Shown here: piece by piece, positions 10,507 through 22,300 of the stretch
Position numbering within the stretch: position 1 is the stretch's first letter
How the letters are laid out: each line of letters begins with the position of its first letter
The notes under the pieces: model-generated
Told to the model about the DNA's origin: nothing
What the model saw: the letters and a program-made list of their open reading frames with translations, nothing else
The model's database searches: none
DNA from: Cyprinodon diabolis
Lineage: Eukaryota; Chordata; Actinopteri; Cyprinodontiformes; Cyprinodontidae
Length of the DNA: 64,000 bases
Direction: 5' to 3'
Assembly: GCA_030533445.1 (NCBI GenBank)
Contig: CM060080.1
Location: 24,438,552 to 24,502,551 of the forward strand
Translations under genes and position numbers: made by a program

Positions 10507-11556
10507 ATATCCTTTATGCCCTCCTAATTACAGACTTCTCATAGAAGGACTGAAGGGAGATCTGTTCAGTTCTACCCATCACCTTCATAGTAGTCTGTTG
10601 TTGTTACTGTAAATTTAATTTGGAATGCTTGGAGAGATCACCGAACATACATGAACATACATTACTGACCATCAATACCTGATAAATTACTGATTTTGTG
10701 TATCCGTTTAAACTCCTGGACTCATCTTGATTTTTGACACATATTTTTCTCTAATGTACTACTAATCTAGAAAAAAATGCTCAAAGAAAAGTAAAAAAAA
10801 ACTTGTTGAATAAGTTATATTACAACAAAAAGTAAAACAAATTAATTAAAAGGTTAACATGACCTATGGAGGTTCAGGTTGTGGTGCCACTTAGTGTAGC
10901 CTGTGTTTAAGAGGAGCTGATGTGCCTCCCATTGCTGCAGCTATCGAATGAAGAGGCTGACACTTGACCTTGAAGTCCTAGACTTGTTTTTTTAGCCCTT
11001 GGGCCATGGCTCTGCTATACAACACATAAAACCTTTCTGTCTGGTCTGCTTAGCTTCCTTCTGGCATCTCTCCAGTGCCTGAAGCCATTGAACAGTCACA
11101 GAAAGATCTCTGTCACCCAAACCCGCCTTGTAGAAATCTGTCTTAAATTCTAATGCACCCCAAAAACTCTATCCTTCATGTTCTAAAAGAAATATAAAGT
11201 ACATTTCAGCTAACTATTGTGTAAAGCAGTAGAAGAGAGTTGTTCCTCAGCACAGGCTTTATTTTGTACAAATGTCATTTATACAGATGCTTATGCTTAT
11301 GCTTTATTCTCTAGATCATCAAGGAAGAAAAAGGAAGTCTGAAGATAAAATAGATGAACTAGTGAACAAGGTACCAATGTTTTAAATAAGGATTTCTTGA
11401 TTTTTGCATTTTACTCACCAACTAAATACAACATAATTAACATATCTACTGTATGTTATTGCAAAGGATCATTGTCCGTTGTCCCCGGTCGATTCTAAAT
11501 CTGGACTAAAAAAAACGAACTTAAAACCCAACAGTTTAAGAAGACTTAGTCATCAT
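10507..11556. other. Non-coding stretch, nothing recognised
   Basis: AT-rich sequence with no domain or clear repeat family. Poly-A runs occur near 10769 and 10794. Confidence 0.3.
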
Positions 11557-11985
11557 TAGGGCAGGGAAATTAATTGCATTTGTGATATAATTGCAATTTA
11601 GAAAATTGCTATTTTCAAATTGCTAAGGCACTCAATTTTTAGTCATAATACATTTAAAAAGAGTAAGACACTAAATGTCTCCCTTAGGTGACAGTAATAC
11701 TATTAAAGTGAGCAAGCTGTCTCACATAAGGTAAAAGAGAGTTTCAGCTAGCACCTAGATCTATGCATTATAGTAGAGGTAAGAACTTTTTCATGCAAAT
11801 GTTACAGCAAAGCCCTGCAGCACTGGAATCTAGACCAGCAGGCTTTAAAGGTCATGGAAAAACTGAAACCCTGAAGTAACACATCAACATACTTGAGCTT
11901 AGTGTAAAGGAAAATTGCAATAAAATTGCAATTGCAATATTGATTGAAAATAATTGATTGATTTTGGCAAAATCGTTCAGCCCTA
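11557..11985. mobile_element. hAT-like MITE, 429 bp
   Basis: The left end reads TAGGGCAGGGAAATTA and the reverse complement of the right end reads TAGGGCTGAACGATTT. Both are followed by 'attgcaatt' words, so the ends form an imperfect inverted repeat. Outside the ends are gtcatcat (11549-11556) and gtcactat (11986-11993), which match at 6 of 8 positions, the target size expected for hAT elements. There is no coding frame. It is a decayed non-autonomous copy. Confidence 0.6.
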
Positions 11986-12592
11986 GTCACTATGACTTTT
12001 AACCAAGTTTGGTTTTATGTTGATGATGTGTCCAGTGTCCTAGAGACCTCCAAAAGTTGTTTTTAACAAATATTTGATGATCTATTAAACAAAAAGAAGA
12101 ACTGAAAGTTTTAATCACTGACAATGAAAAAATGATTTGTTACATGCATGAGTATAATTAGTTGTCTTTTTACTATTTTTTTTTAACCAATATTGTACTT
12201 CGTTAAGAAATGCTATCTTCAATAATTAAAGGACAAGATTTAATTATTTGAATTTGATATGTTAAAGGTGCGTAGTAAATTATATGCCCATTTAAAAAAT
12301 AGACCAAAACCTCGTTGATCACAATAAAATCAAGTCATTCAAACCAAGCTTCTGTTCTGATATTGTTTTGATAGTCTTTTTTTTAGCCTAGATAGAATTT
12401 CAACACAAGGTGCAATGAGTATACATTGGTGACACCATCTGCTGGCAGTCAAAAACCTAAATGGTGACTACAGTACTAAACACAGTCCAAACGCTTATTG
12501 ACGCATCCATCATCTCTGCAGCCATAAACTTTACTATAGTGTTTTAAAATGCACGCATGGCGCATGCACACTGTAGCTCACAGCAGGGCTGA

Positions 12593-12847
12593 TTCTGCTC
12601 CGAGTCCAGAAATTACAGGATCACACACAGGGCAAGAGGTAGTCCTGACGACAGTCATTTTGGAACGGTGCAACAGTACTGCAAAAGCCTGCTTGCTGTT
12701 CATGGGACTGATATATATCCCCTGAACTTGGCATACCCTCCCACTTTGCTCTACACTTTTGAAGTCTTCCAAAAACCTTTCCTGGAGTCGGATGGAATTA
12801 AACTGTCCCCAAAAGTAAACATCATGAATTTGAAGCTGCTTTCCTAA
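12593..12847 (+). pseudogene. 84-codon open frame, likely fragment of an unknown gene
   Basis: The frame runs from just after a TGA (12590) to TAA (12845-12847) without an ATG near its start. The C-terminal half reads like real protein, for example VQQYCKSLLAVHG, LLYTFEVFQKPFL and DGIKLSPKVN, with sensible hydrophobic spacing. The overlapping minus-strand frame (12578-12853) is less protein-like. The pattern weakly recalls the C-terminal end of multi-copy, SAM-domain-associated uncharacterised fish proteins, but I cannot confirm that. It could be a last exon or a processed fragment. A CAG at 12615-12617 could act as a splice acceptor, but its pyrimidine tract is poor. Confidence 0.3.
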
Positions 12848-12975
12848 ATGCATTCATGACTTTGCCGTCTTAGGCTAGGAAAATTTGACATCAAATGCCA
12901 AGAATTAGCAGGGGGTTCCAGTTAATTTTATTGGAAGGTTGCCTGTCATTAACGTTTTTTTTTTTTTTTGCCAAA

Positions 12976-13017
12976 TAAGGTATCTGTTATTTTGAAAAAA
13001 AAATAACAGATACCTTA
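12976..13017. repeat. Perfect 18-bp hairpin with 6-nt loop
   Basis: The arm taaggtatctgttatttt (12976-12993) is followed by gaaaaa and then its exact reverse complement (13000-13017). The stem is AT-rich. A 15-base poly-T run ends just before it at 12969. It is not followed by a T-run, so it is not a terminator-like structure. It may be a foldback or template-switch product. Confidence 0.85.
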
Positions 13018-13580
13018 ATTCAAATATCTGATAGAGATTCTAATCTTCATTGAGAATAGTTAGGCTATTTAAGCTTTTAATTTTTGATTGTGTTGATTTT
13101 GTTTCATTAATGTTGTAATTGCATTCTTAGAAGTCCACTAGTCTAGTGGTTTAAATGTTGAATTTGCACTGTGTCAGTCTGTAGGTTTGTAAGATTTTTA
13201 TTGTATATTTGAGTTGTGACTATATTACCAGAGCTGTGGTAGGTGTGGTGAATAAGAAATACTCTGTATTTGTTGTTTACAAGTCATACCAACCTTATCT
13301 TTTTCAGTACACATTCTAATGCAGCACTTTTACTATTAATGCTATATTTTTACATGCTTTTTTTCATTTAAATAGAGGCCTACATAATCTTTATACCACT
13401 GCTCAAAGTTTAAGTGGCTCCTTCTGTACTTGCCCTTGCCCAGAAGTTGTTTTAAGCATGTTTGTGTAAGTTAAATCTTCTTGATCTTACATATGAGTAT
13501 ATTTCTGCGATGAATGTTGAAACTCTCAGTTTCTTAGGGTTCTGAATTTTGCATGCATATTTGAAAAGTACGATTACAGT
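13018..13580. other. Non-coding stretch, nothing recognised
   Basis: AT-rich sequence with no frames or repeat family recognised. Confidence 0.3.
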
Positions 13581-13780
13581 TAGTGGACTGCTCAGTGGGG
13601 CAGTGGGCAGCACTGTCGCTTTGCAGCAAGGAGGTTGTGGGTTGCGTGGGTTCTCTCCGGGTCCTCTGGCTTCTTCCCACAGTCCAAAAACATGACTGTT
13701 AGGTAAACAGTTTTTTACTTCTCTAAATTCTCCTTAGGTGTGTGTGTGAATATTTGTTTGTCTCAGTGTTGCTTTAAAAT
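13581..13780 (+). repeat. tRNA-headed SINE, internally deleted
   Basis: The segment starts with 'ctgctcagtggggcagtg' and 'gcagcactgtcgctttgcagc', the tRNA-like head seen on the other strand near 4880. It then jumps from 'gttgtgggtt' directly to 'gcgtgggttctctccgggt', so a stretch of the body is missing. It continues to 'cccacagtccaaaaacatg' and 'ctccttaggtgtgtgtgtg'. It belongs to the same family as 4735-4910. Confidence 0.65.
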
Positions 13781-14084
13781 TTTGAGTAAAATACTGTTTG
13801 TGCCTATGAAAAACAAGTATGCTTCACTCAATTTGTTTAAATAAATCTAACTTACAACTTGGATGTAATTAAGTAAATGTTACTTAACATCTTCAGAACT
13901 GTTATGTCTTATGGAAAGTAAAATTCACTTGATACTGGCCAGTGAGTGTTACTTGATATTGCAAAATTACATTTTACTTAAATCATTTGTGTGAAAATAC
14001 TTACAGTATATTTTTAAGTAAATCTTATGAGTTGTTTTTTTCAGTGTATCTTTACGGAGTCTTACCATTTACTTCCATTATTTT

Positions 14085-14335
14085 CTACAGCCTAACCATG
14101 AACCTTACCCAATCCTTAACCTTTATTTGTTTATACCCTAATCCCAATCTAAACTCAATTCACACCTTAGTCCTAAACATGACCCCTCACCCAAAAAAAG
14201 CAAATCTCCACATGGGGTCCAAGCATTGGGCCCCACAAGGAGCAGTTGGTCCCCACAATGTGCCATTTTCCCTGAAATTGGGCACCACAATGTATTAAAA
14301 ACAAGAGCACACACACACTCTCCTAAAAACATAAC
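14085..14335 (+). repeat. Teleost interspersed repeat with degenerate CCCTAA-like start
   Basis: A run of degenerate cctaaccyt words (about 14085-14180) leads into 'ggggtccaagcattggg', 'ggtccccacaatgtgcc' and 'acaagagcacacacacac'. This order is a common fish repeat pattern. It is not true telomere sequence because the hexamers are irregular. A 103-codon frame across it (13987-14298) is taken as chance. Confidence 0.45.
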
Positions 14336-16194
14336 CTCCTTGGAGGAGGTAAATATACGTTTCACTATAATCAGTAGATTAAGCTATATTGACATTACAA
14401 CTTTGATTTATTTTATATTTGCTGAACTACCTTTGTGACTTTTCAATGAAATGATGTTTAGGTTTTTGGAACTTAAGTGTTTTATGCTAGCTAAGCTATA
14501 TACTCCAGTTACCATTTAATCTCCTTAATCAGGGTTTTAACAGTTCTTACAATTCAAAATAAATATAGATCATCCAGCTGTATCTACTGTCACAGGCGAA
14601 ACAGACTCAGAACCCAGGCAAACTTTCTACAGCAACATCCTCTAGGTCATTCTAGGGGATCTAGATTGTTACCAGACCAAACATGATATAGAACTCCTCC
14701 ACTGATCCCATGATATTGTTTCTCCTAGTGGTAAGTATCCAGAAAAAAAACTGCCAGGGAGATACCATGGTGGCACTTAACACTTTTTCTCCTGTGAATC
14801 TCTAGATTGGCTGACTTACTGCCCCAACAGCAAAGTTTGAAAACAATCTTTCACCAGTTTACCAGAATTACCATAAATATTAACAAGTGTTGGGAGTTGT
14901 GTAACCACAATGTGATTCAGCAGAGGCATATACATGCAATTAAATTTCTCAGTGTGCCGTCTCATGGCTAGATTTGTGTCCCGACATGTACCCTGACCTG
15001 AACAGATAGGGAAACAGCCGGAGGCAAGGATCGTGTTTGAAAATCTGGAACTCTGACAGGCTGCATCAGCTTGCTGGCAGCAATTATCAGAGTGAAACTG
15101 TAGAAAGAGACAAAACAAATAGCTCAGTATGAAAAGGGAACCACTTGTGATAAAGTTGTAATCACAACTGTTACAGAGGATTTTGTTTAAATGTGACACT
15201 GATTTAAAATAGTTTTTGGACTTTTCTGCTTTCTGCGCTTCTTCTGGTTCAGGCACATTGTGCAGCATAAAAGCTGGCCACTTCAGAGAGCTTGTTGAGC
15301 TTTCAACTTCAAGATGCGCCTTCTGAGACCTCCACTCACTGTCAGAGCACTCAGAACAAAGCACACTATCTACTCGACAGCCGCTGGAAACATTAGGCCA
15401 CAGCTCTGTGTGTGTGTGTGTGTGCCTGTGTCTGTATGAGACATAGTAGGTTAGACATGCTGTAATAATGGATTGGGAGATTTTTATCGTCCCTTCTTAT
15501 GCTTGTTTGGTTTATTACTTGACTAGCATTGATTTGGTTTGCCCATTAATGTTCAAATTACATTATATACAGCTTGTTAGATGGCCTACACTAAATTCAA
15601 AGCTTCTCTTGGCATGCACTCTGTATTAGTGGACTCACAGTGTTACTGAAATAAAATCTAAAGTGCTGTCTTAATATTTTTATTCAGTTGTTTAGCATTA
15701 GGCTGTTTAAGATTGTGACCATCAAATTTTAAATAAGCCCACTCATAAGCCCATCTCATGGGACCCAGAGAAGGAAAGCAACATTTGTTCCCGTTGCTAT
15801 TCTTAAATTGAACACTAAGGGATTTTAATGCATTTGTTATTAGTTATATTAGAGCATTTCCTTTTTACATAAACATAATATTGCCACCAGATATATTGTT
15901 TAATCATTGTTTTAATTGCTCTTTTTCTTATTTATTTTTCAATATCTTTTTATGTCTGCTCTTAGCCTATTCAGTTGCCTCTGAGGGATACATAAAGCAC
16001 ATTTCTTTCTATTCTCTTGTCTTGTTTTACTCTTTTTGCAAAGAGAAATCCATTTTGCCAACATGTTAGTAACATTATTTGATGTTTCATTATCATAACT
16101 ATGCAATAGTTATATAATATTTGTTTTTATTTTATGATTGTCTCTTTTCTCCCTTCCTTTGAAGTTTATTAAATTGTAATGAAACACATCTGCA
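14336..16194. other. Non-coding stretch with one candidate minus-strand exon
   Basis: Apart from the splice-flanked frame at 14998-15097 and a short (GT)n tract near 15407-15424, nothing was recognised. A 182-codon minus-strand frame (14816-15364) is the longest non-transposon frame in the left half of the window. Confidence 0.3.
14998..15097 (-). other. Candidate Cys-rich coding exon, unproven
   Basis: On the minus strand a strong pyrimidine tract ends in TTTCTACAG just before 15097. The following 100 bases are open in one frame (FHSDNCCQQADAACQ ... SGCFPICSG) and end in CAG|GTCAGG, a plausible donor. The frame has five cysteines, including a CC pair and an AAC motif, as in several extracellular domains. 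It stays open for the whole 182-codon region around it, so openness is not independent evidence. I do not recognise the family, and no partner exon was found nearby. Confidence 0.2.
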
Positions 16195-16530
16195 TGTGTG
16201 ATTCCAATGTACTATTACCCCTTGATTGTGAACAACTTATATGGGCAAACCTTAATGTGTTTTATTGAAATATTACATAAAGCAGCACATACTGTAACTC
16301 TGTTAACTTACATAATGGAAAGAGGATATATTTTTTCAACTTCTTTTTTTTTTGAGAAAAAAAATTATGTCTGCCATGACTTTGGGTTCAGTTCTTGATA
16401 AGTAAATTAAACTGCATACATTAATGACCAGTTTGTGAGGGTATGTCGCTAACACCTTTGCACATCTAGAAATTAAAATGCATGACCTTTCTTCTTTGCA
16501 CAATAGCAAAAATTTGTTAAATGGAGAATT
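16195..16530 (-). mobile_element. Decayed Tc1-like relic (old family A)
   Basis: The sequence 'ttaatgtgttttattgaaatatta' is followed after a gap by 'gtgagggtatgtcgctaacac', 'tttgcacatctagaaatt' and 'tttcttctttgcacaatagc'. In this family the order is end segment first and then the antisense of the transposase C-terminal region, so the transposase would be on the minus strand. Stops and indels are frequent. Confidence 0.5.
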
Positions 16531-16700
16531 ATGGTTTCCTCTTCTTTTGACTCTTATCACCCCTTTTCAAACAATTTAAGTCTAAACTTTAATTTGGTCA
16601 TTGTCATACACCATTGAATAGTGTCCATCTGACAGCTTCCCTTAGCATCTGTCAGGTTTCTGCATAGGAATAGTGTTTTTATGGTGTTATGGTAAGTTAA

Positions 16701-17332
16701 GGCCCCGTCCACACGAAGTCAAAACGAACACGAAACGCTAATATTTTCCAGAACGTTTGTCATAAAGACGGAGACGTAAAATAAATGTCATCGTCCACAC
16801 GAATGCATGAAAACGCTGCAAAATGTATGCCAGGCCTGTAAGTGGCGCTGTGGTGCCAAAGCAAAAATAGGCGACGAAATGTTGTGCATGCATACTAATA
16901 TTTATACATGGTTGCCCTGTGGGTCCATTTTCGTGGTTCAGTCAAATTCAGGTGCTGAACTATGTCGTCTATATTGCTCTGTTCTTCCTGGAGATATTCC
17001 AGAAGAAGAAGATTCTGTTGTAAGCCCGACAGCAGGGTGAGTAGCATTAGCAGCAACCATTCAACACAGTACGGCGCCATTGTTGTTGTGATACTGTGTC
17101 GCGCATGCGTGTTTAGAGGCGACGCTATGACGCATACGTGTAAAAAAAAATGCGGTTAGAGCTTAAAGATGGAAACGCGAAAACGGCGTTTCAAAATCTT
17201 CCCACTCTGAAGGCTGAATAAAAAAAAGATCGTTTACAGACCTCTGAAACGCCGGCTTCGTATGGATGAGAGGCTGGTTTGGTGAAAAATTTGTGCGTTT
17301 AGGCCAGGGTTTGGCTTCGTGTGGACGGGGCA
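16701..17332. mobile_element. MITE with GGCCCCGTCCACACGAAG ends
   Basis: The left end reads GGCCCCGTCCACACGAAG and the right end is its near-perfect reverse complement (cttcgtgtggacggggc), 632 bp apart. Inside are CpG-containing words such as 'gcgcatgcgtg' and 'gaaacgcgaaaacggcg', so the element is richer in CpG than its flanks. It has no transposase frame. A clean target duplication was not found: the left flank ends TTAA, the right flank does not. The superfamily is left open. Confidence 0.75.
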
Positions 17333-17823
17333 TCAATTTCCACTACAGATGATAGTCAAAAAGTTTTGGACTTGTTCGAGCAGAATACCAGGTTACCTGC
17401 ATCTTATCACATATGCGACAGTTTCTGCCTGTTCCTTGCTTTTTTATTATGCTGTTCTACTAAAATGTAAAAACAGGTAGGCTCTATGTAAACACAAGTT
17501 TTAATTTGGAAAAACAGTATTTTATTTATGGGTATCATAATTGATTCCCATACACCAATGGATTGTTTTGTTAAAAAAATATAAAATTAAATAAACTATA
17601 TATCCATCCACCTAACACATATCCATCACTCTTTCTTTATCAACTAAAAAACATAAACATAGATTAAGCTTTGTAGTTACAACATTTGAATGGATTCAAT
17701 ATACGTGAACACTTTTGCAAAGGACTAGCTTTGAGTTCATTCTGACTAATTTGTCTCTTTTTCTTTCATGTTACCCTTGGCTTGGATGCAAACACATCTT
17801 CAAAGGGAGCATTTGACCCCTGT

Positions 17824-17828
<5 letters not shown>

Positions 17829-17864
<36 letters not shown>
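17829..17864. repeat. (AC)18 microsatellite
   Basis: Thirty-six bases of uninterrupted AC. Confidence 0.95.
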
Positions 17865-17870
<6 letters not shown>

Positions 17871-18589
17871 CTTCTAGCCAACACAGTTTTTTTAAACCTC
17901 CTTAAAGATAGACACATCAAAGGGTCTATTGGCAAGAATGACCTGGTCTGACCACTATGACTGGAGCAGAGCTTCTTTAAACAAGCAACACTCTGAGCTA
18001 TATTCTGGAGGTCACCTGCTTCGCCACAGCCTGGGGAAAGGGAGGATGAAAAATGGGGAGAGGACAGGGGCTAGAAAAATATTTATGGGGTGGCAAGAGG
18101 GGGGCAGGAATTTTTTAGGGGTGGCAACATATGGCATTTGTTTACACTGAATTTAATCACAGTTATCACAGTTTGGTGAGAATAGTATGTACAGTACTAG
18201 GGTTTCATGTGAAACAGTTCATATTAATAATACATTGTACAATGTGATCTCACTTAATAGGAGATAGAAGAATGATAACACTACTTCTAGAGGGGCCTTA
18301 TGACAGAAAAGGTATTAAGGTAAGACACAGGTGCTGAGTCGCAGATATGTGAGATTGACTGTCAGAGAGGCAGCTTTGCAGCATTTGCACTAGAAGAAAC
18401 TATAGAAAGAAAAAGTTACCCATCAGAGATCTATGGACTGAGCTGTTCTAAAGTGAGCATAACTACACAGTAGAAATAAATGGGTCAAGGCACCCGAACA
18501 AGGTACTGGACATCTATGTAATGTTTACTCTAAACACACATTTACCCCATTTGTTCCTCAGTAACTTGACATACAGCAGTTAAGGCAAC

Positions 18590-18890
18590 ATAAAAGGAAG
18601 AATAAAACAGACAAAAATATGATAACATGCACATAAATAAATACTTAAAAATATAAGTAATTAAAAAATGAAGTTGAAGATAATAAATGACAAAAAAATA
18701 AATAAGGTAAATATTAAAAAGGGAAAGAAATAAAGAAGCCAATTAAAAGAGTTATATACCTTTATGACTAGCTGTATAATTTAATTTCTACTTACATTTA
18801 TTTTTTGTTTGTATTTTTGGTGGCAATTAATTGTATGCTTATTTATTTATTAAGCATTTATTTATTTCTGTATTTATTTTTAAATATGGC
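18590..18890. repeat. Possible foldback element with taaa/ttta arms
   Basis: An A-rich tract of aaataaata words (18590-18735) faces a T-rich tract of tttatttatt words (18785-18890) across about 50 bases. The arms are only loosely complementary. It could be a decayed foldback transposon or two simple-sequence tracts side by side. A following 'ggcagagttggtcctccat' near 18888 recalls a fish repeat that often adjoins such arms. Confidence 0.3.
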
Positions 18891-19245
18891 AGAGTTGGTC
18901 CTCCATACTGCTGTATCAACAAATCAACAAAAAGGCGGGTTCTGTATGTTACATCAAAATCTCCACAAATCTGAAAAGAAGCAACATAAAAATACATTTT
19001 GCTTGTCAGTAGGTTCATACAGGTCATTTCTGGATAGTTTCATATTATATATACAAAAAAGAAACAACAACACTGCTTCATATTAAGCAGGACTCACACC
19101 AGTATCACATTTTTAACTTTTAACACTTTTGGTTTTATGAAAGGAAATATCAGATTTTCTCAGGTGCCAAAACAAAATATAACAGCTCTGTAAAGGCTCA
19201 CCAGAAAGCATAACATAAAGTTGACATGACTATAATAGCTGAATG

Positions 19246-19345
19246 CAGTGATTTCCATCCTCGCCACCCCTACCGCCAACTGGGGTGGCAGCAGGGGTGG
19301 CAAGGCTGTCATTTAGGGTGGCATTTGCCACCCTATGCCACCCCA
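19246..19345. repeat. ggggtggc-rich repeat fragment
   Basis: Several near-copies of gccacccc and ggggtggc alternate on both strands, giving local dyad symmetry (for example 'gggtggcatttgccaccc'). A related block lies at 18085-18130. This is a repeat fragment of unknown class. Confidence 0.45.
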
Positions 19346-22300
19346 GTAGATCTGATTATGGGAGAGGAGGTTTGTTTCTTTACCCTTTCTCACACCTGCC
19401 ATGATGAAATTTCCTCTTACACTGCTCATGTTCCTGTTCTATTGTCTTTTTTGTGTCCTCTTTTCAATATTCCCCCTCTCCCCTCTCTACATCCTTCTGT
19501 CTTCGCCTCATCTGGGCAGCATTAGTGGGGCCGCTGAAAGGCACAATTCTGACAGGCAATCAGCAGCATTGAGATGTGCTAAGTTTGCCAATGGAAAATT
19601 CTCACAGCTGTAAAGAGCAAGAACCTAAGAGTCCAGTGCTGCACTGGTGTTGGACCTTAGAACAGATGCCCCCAAGGAATATTAAAGAAAGTTACAAAGG
19701 ATCAAACAGATACAGAACTTTCTCCAAACAGAGCACAGCAAGAAGTGGGGTTAGCTGACAAGAGGTTGGTCCTGACCCATCACTCATGCTGATGCATTAA
19801 TCTGCTGACAAGCCCAGCTGCTCCCACAGCTCAAGTTTTCCCAGAGAGGCTCCACTCTAAACAAATTGGTCATCCTCCTTCATCAGACAAGTTTAACTCA
19901 GAACTATGGGCTTAACTGTTACCTGAGGCCAGTCAGGTCAAAAAGCCCCAGCCTCATCTGCTAAATTATAGCCTTGCTCGCTTTATAATGCCTGGAGCCA
20001 AGTGTCTGCACGAATGGAGTGGCTTACTGGCTGGTTCACCCATAAACACCAACAAAGTAAGCACAGAAAACACATTACGATAGCCAGGTTCCAATTTTTG
20101 TGCACTTATCTTAAACTCCTAAACTGGAACAAGATTAGCAATTTCTGCAGCCTTGCGCATCTGACCCATCGGACAAAATTATATACTTAAATTCTCCTGT
20201 AAAAGTGCTGCAAATTAAAAAAAAAAATTCCTTACAGAAAACTCAGTAGCCTAATAGTGATTCATAATATCTCAAATCTATTTAGAATATTATGGCTGCA
20301 AAGCCGTGGATTATTGGTTTTTAAAAAACATTTATGTAAATATAAGCCCAGGAGAAATGTTGTTTGACAGCAGTAGCGTAGAGATGTAACAAACAGGCAC
20401 CCTATGGATTAAACAAATGTTTTAAGTGATAAGTCCACTTTATCTATAATTAATTACACCAGCAAATGACTGCTTGTTGTGAATCATGTTAACACACAAA
20501 AATCTGGCAGCAGTTAGATATTTTCTTATCAGTACTTTGCACAAGAATGCATCAGCACATTTCTGCCAATAACTTTGAAACAATGCCTAAAGAGTAGACT
20601 TTATATAAGTATAGAGAGAGTATAGAGAAAGTAGATTCTATATTAAGGGGCCATGCAGTGGTTGTACGGGTTTTACTTTTCTCAATAAGATTAGTGTTTT
20701 CCCCATAAGGCTTAATTGTACCACATTAATGCATTTATCAAAACATTTGATTTTACTGTCTGAAATATCACTCAAACTTTTTAAATAACACTTAGTTTAT
20801 ATATGTCATTATGTTGTGAGTTTTCAGGCCATAAATAATTTCAAGTTAATGCCTTACATAAATTGGTTTAAAGGGAAGGTAAAAAGCTGATATACATGAA
20901 CACTGTGTCTTCGGTCAAACACCTTTCCTTGTTATTTCCACAGCCTTTAGCAAACTAAGCACATTTTTAGATAAGAATCATAATAAAACATGCTGGAAAT
21001 CCATTTAGAGAGTGTTGATAACCTAAACAGACTACAAAAATTATAAACTGCAAAATCCAAAAAAGTACTGACAAACAACTCTAGCAGTCACTTCATGTTT
21101 TAGCTGTTTAATCTGTCCTATTTGTGGCATAAGCTGTGTTGGATCTTTTTTTGTCTTCACTTCCAAGATTCAAGCTGTTTCTCAATTATAGGACAAAATA
21201 TGTCTCAGCTGTTTTCTCCTAAAATGGGTTAAGAGTCCTGCATACAGTACTGTAGATGTTTTTTATGTGCTTCTTAATTTTTTTTGTCTTTCAGCCACAC
21301 ATCTATTAGAAAAACAGCCATTAAAAAGGTATTTCAAAAAAGTCTCTGTGAAATGTTCTGCATGAAGCCAGATGAATATCCATGCACAGCCTTGATAATC
21401 CCAGTTTTATGAAGGTAGGATGACAACTGATTCAGGTTCAGACATAGCTAATGCTGGGATGCTCCCAACAATAATCATGCTTTAGCCAATTTACACCAGA
21501 GTAAGAGCTGACTGCAGTATTTCTGAACACTTTGATGTCCACATGCACATTGCAGGTCCAGATTGTCATATTTGCAAGATAATAATTACCCTTATATGCT
21601 CAAATATCCAAGTCAGACCTCGGCATCATAGAACAAAATTGTCCATATGCTATAAGAAATTGAAACCTTACATTGAGCTTGTTAATTTAGCAGTACATTT
21701 AGTTGTCTAAATGTTTGAACAGAACCTTAATTCTGACCACTCCAACATTTGAGTCTATGAAAAGATGCCGAACATTCGTTATATTATAATTACAATAAAA
21801 CAAATGATACAGTTAAAGCAGCCTTGACCTACAAGATGAAACCAAATCCATTACCTCATCACCTCACAGTTCATTTCACTTTCAGTGTTTCTCACTTTCA
21901 CAAATCGACCTGCTCGCAACCTCTTTCGCTTAAGGCTTTACCAAATTAGGGACCAAATTCTGTAATTTATCTGTATAAGATGGCAGGAGAAAGATTGGTG
22001 GAATAAATGTATAACATTGGGCACTAAATGAAACAGATAAAAGGCGTGAGATGTCACAGACAGAGACAGAAAGAGTGTGTGTGTCGGGGTTTTCGAGGTC
22101 TGGCGTCTTTGATGTCGGCCGAGCATTGCCCACATGTCCAGCCCCTCTCTGCCAGGAAATTACAACACCGTCCCCCTGGAGCCCCGCTGACTGCTGAGAG
22201 AAATGCTCTGTTTGATGTTCTAAAGAGGGATCTCAAATGCAATTTGGCCTTTCATCTCTTCTCCTCTTCTTTGTCTGTGATTCATCCATACTTCAAGAGA

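Noticed and set aside
14085..14180. Interstitial telomere sequence
   Set aside because: The cctaaccyt words are irregular and part of a known type of interspersed repeat, not true TTAGGG arrays.
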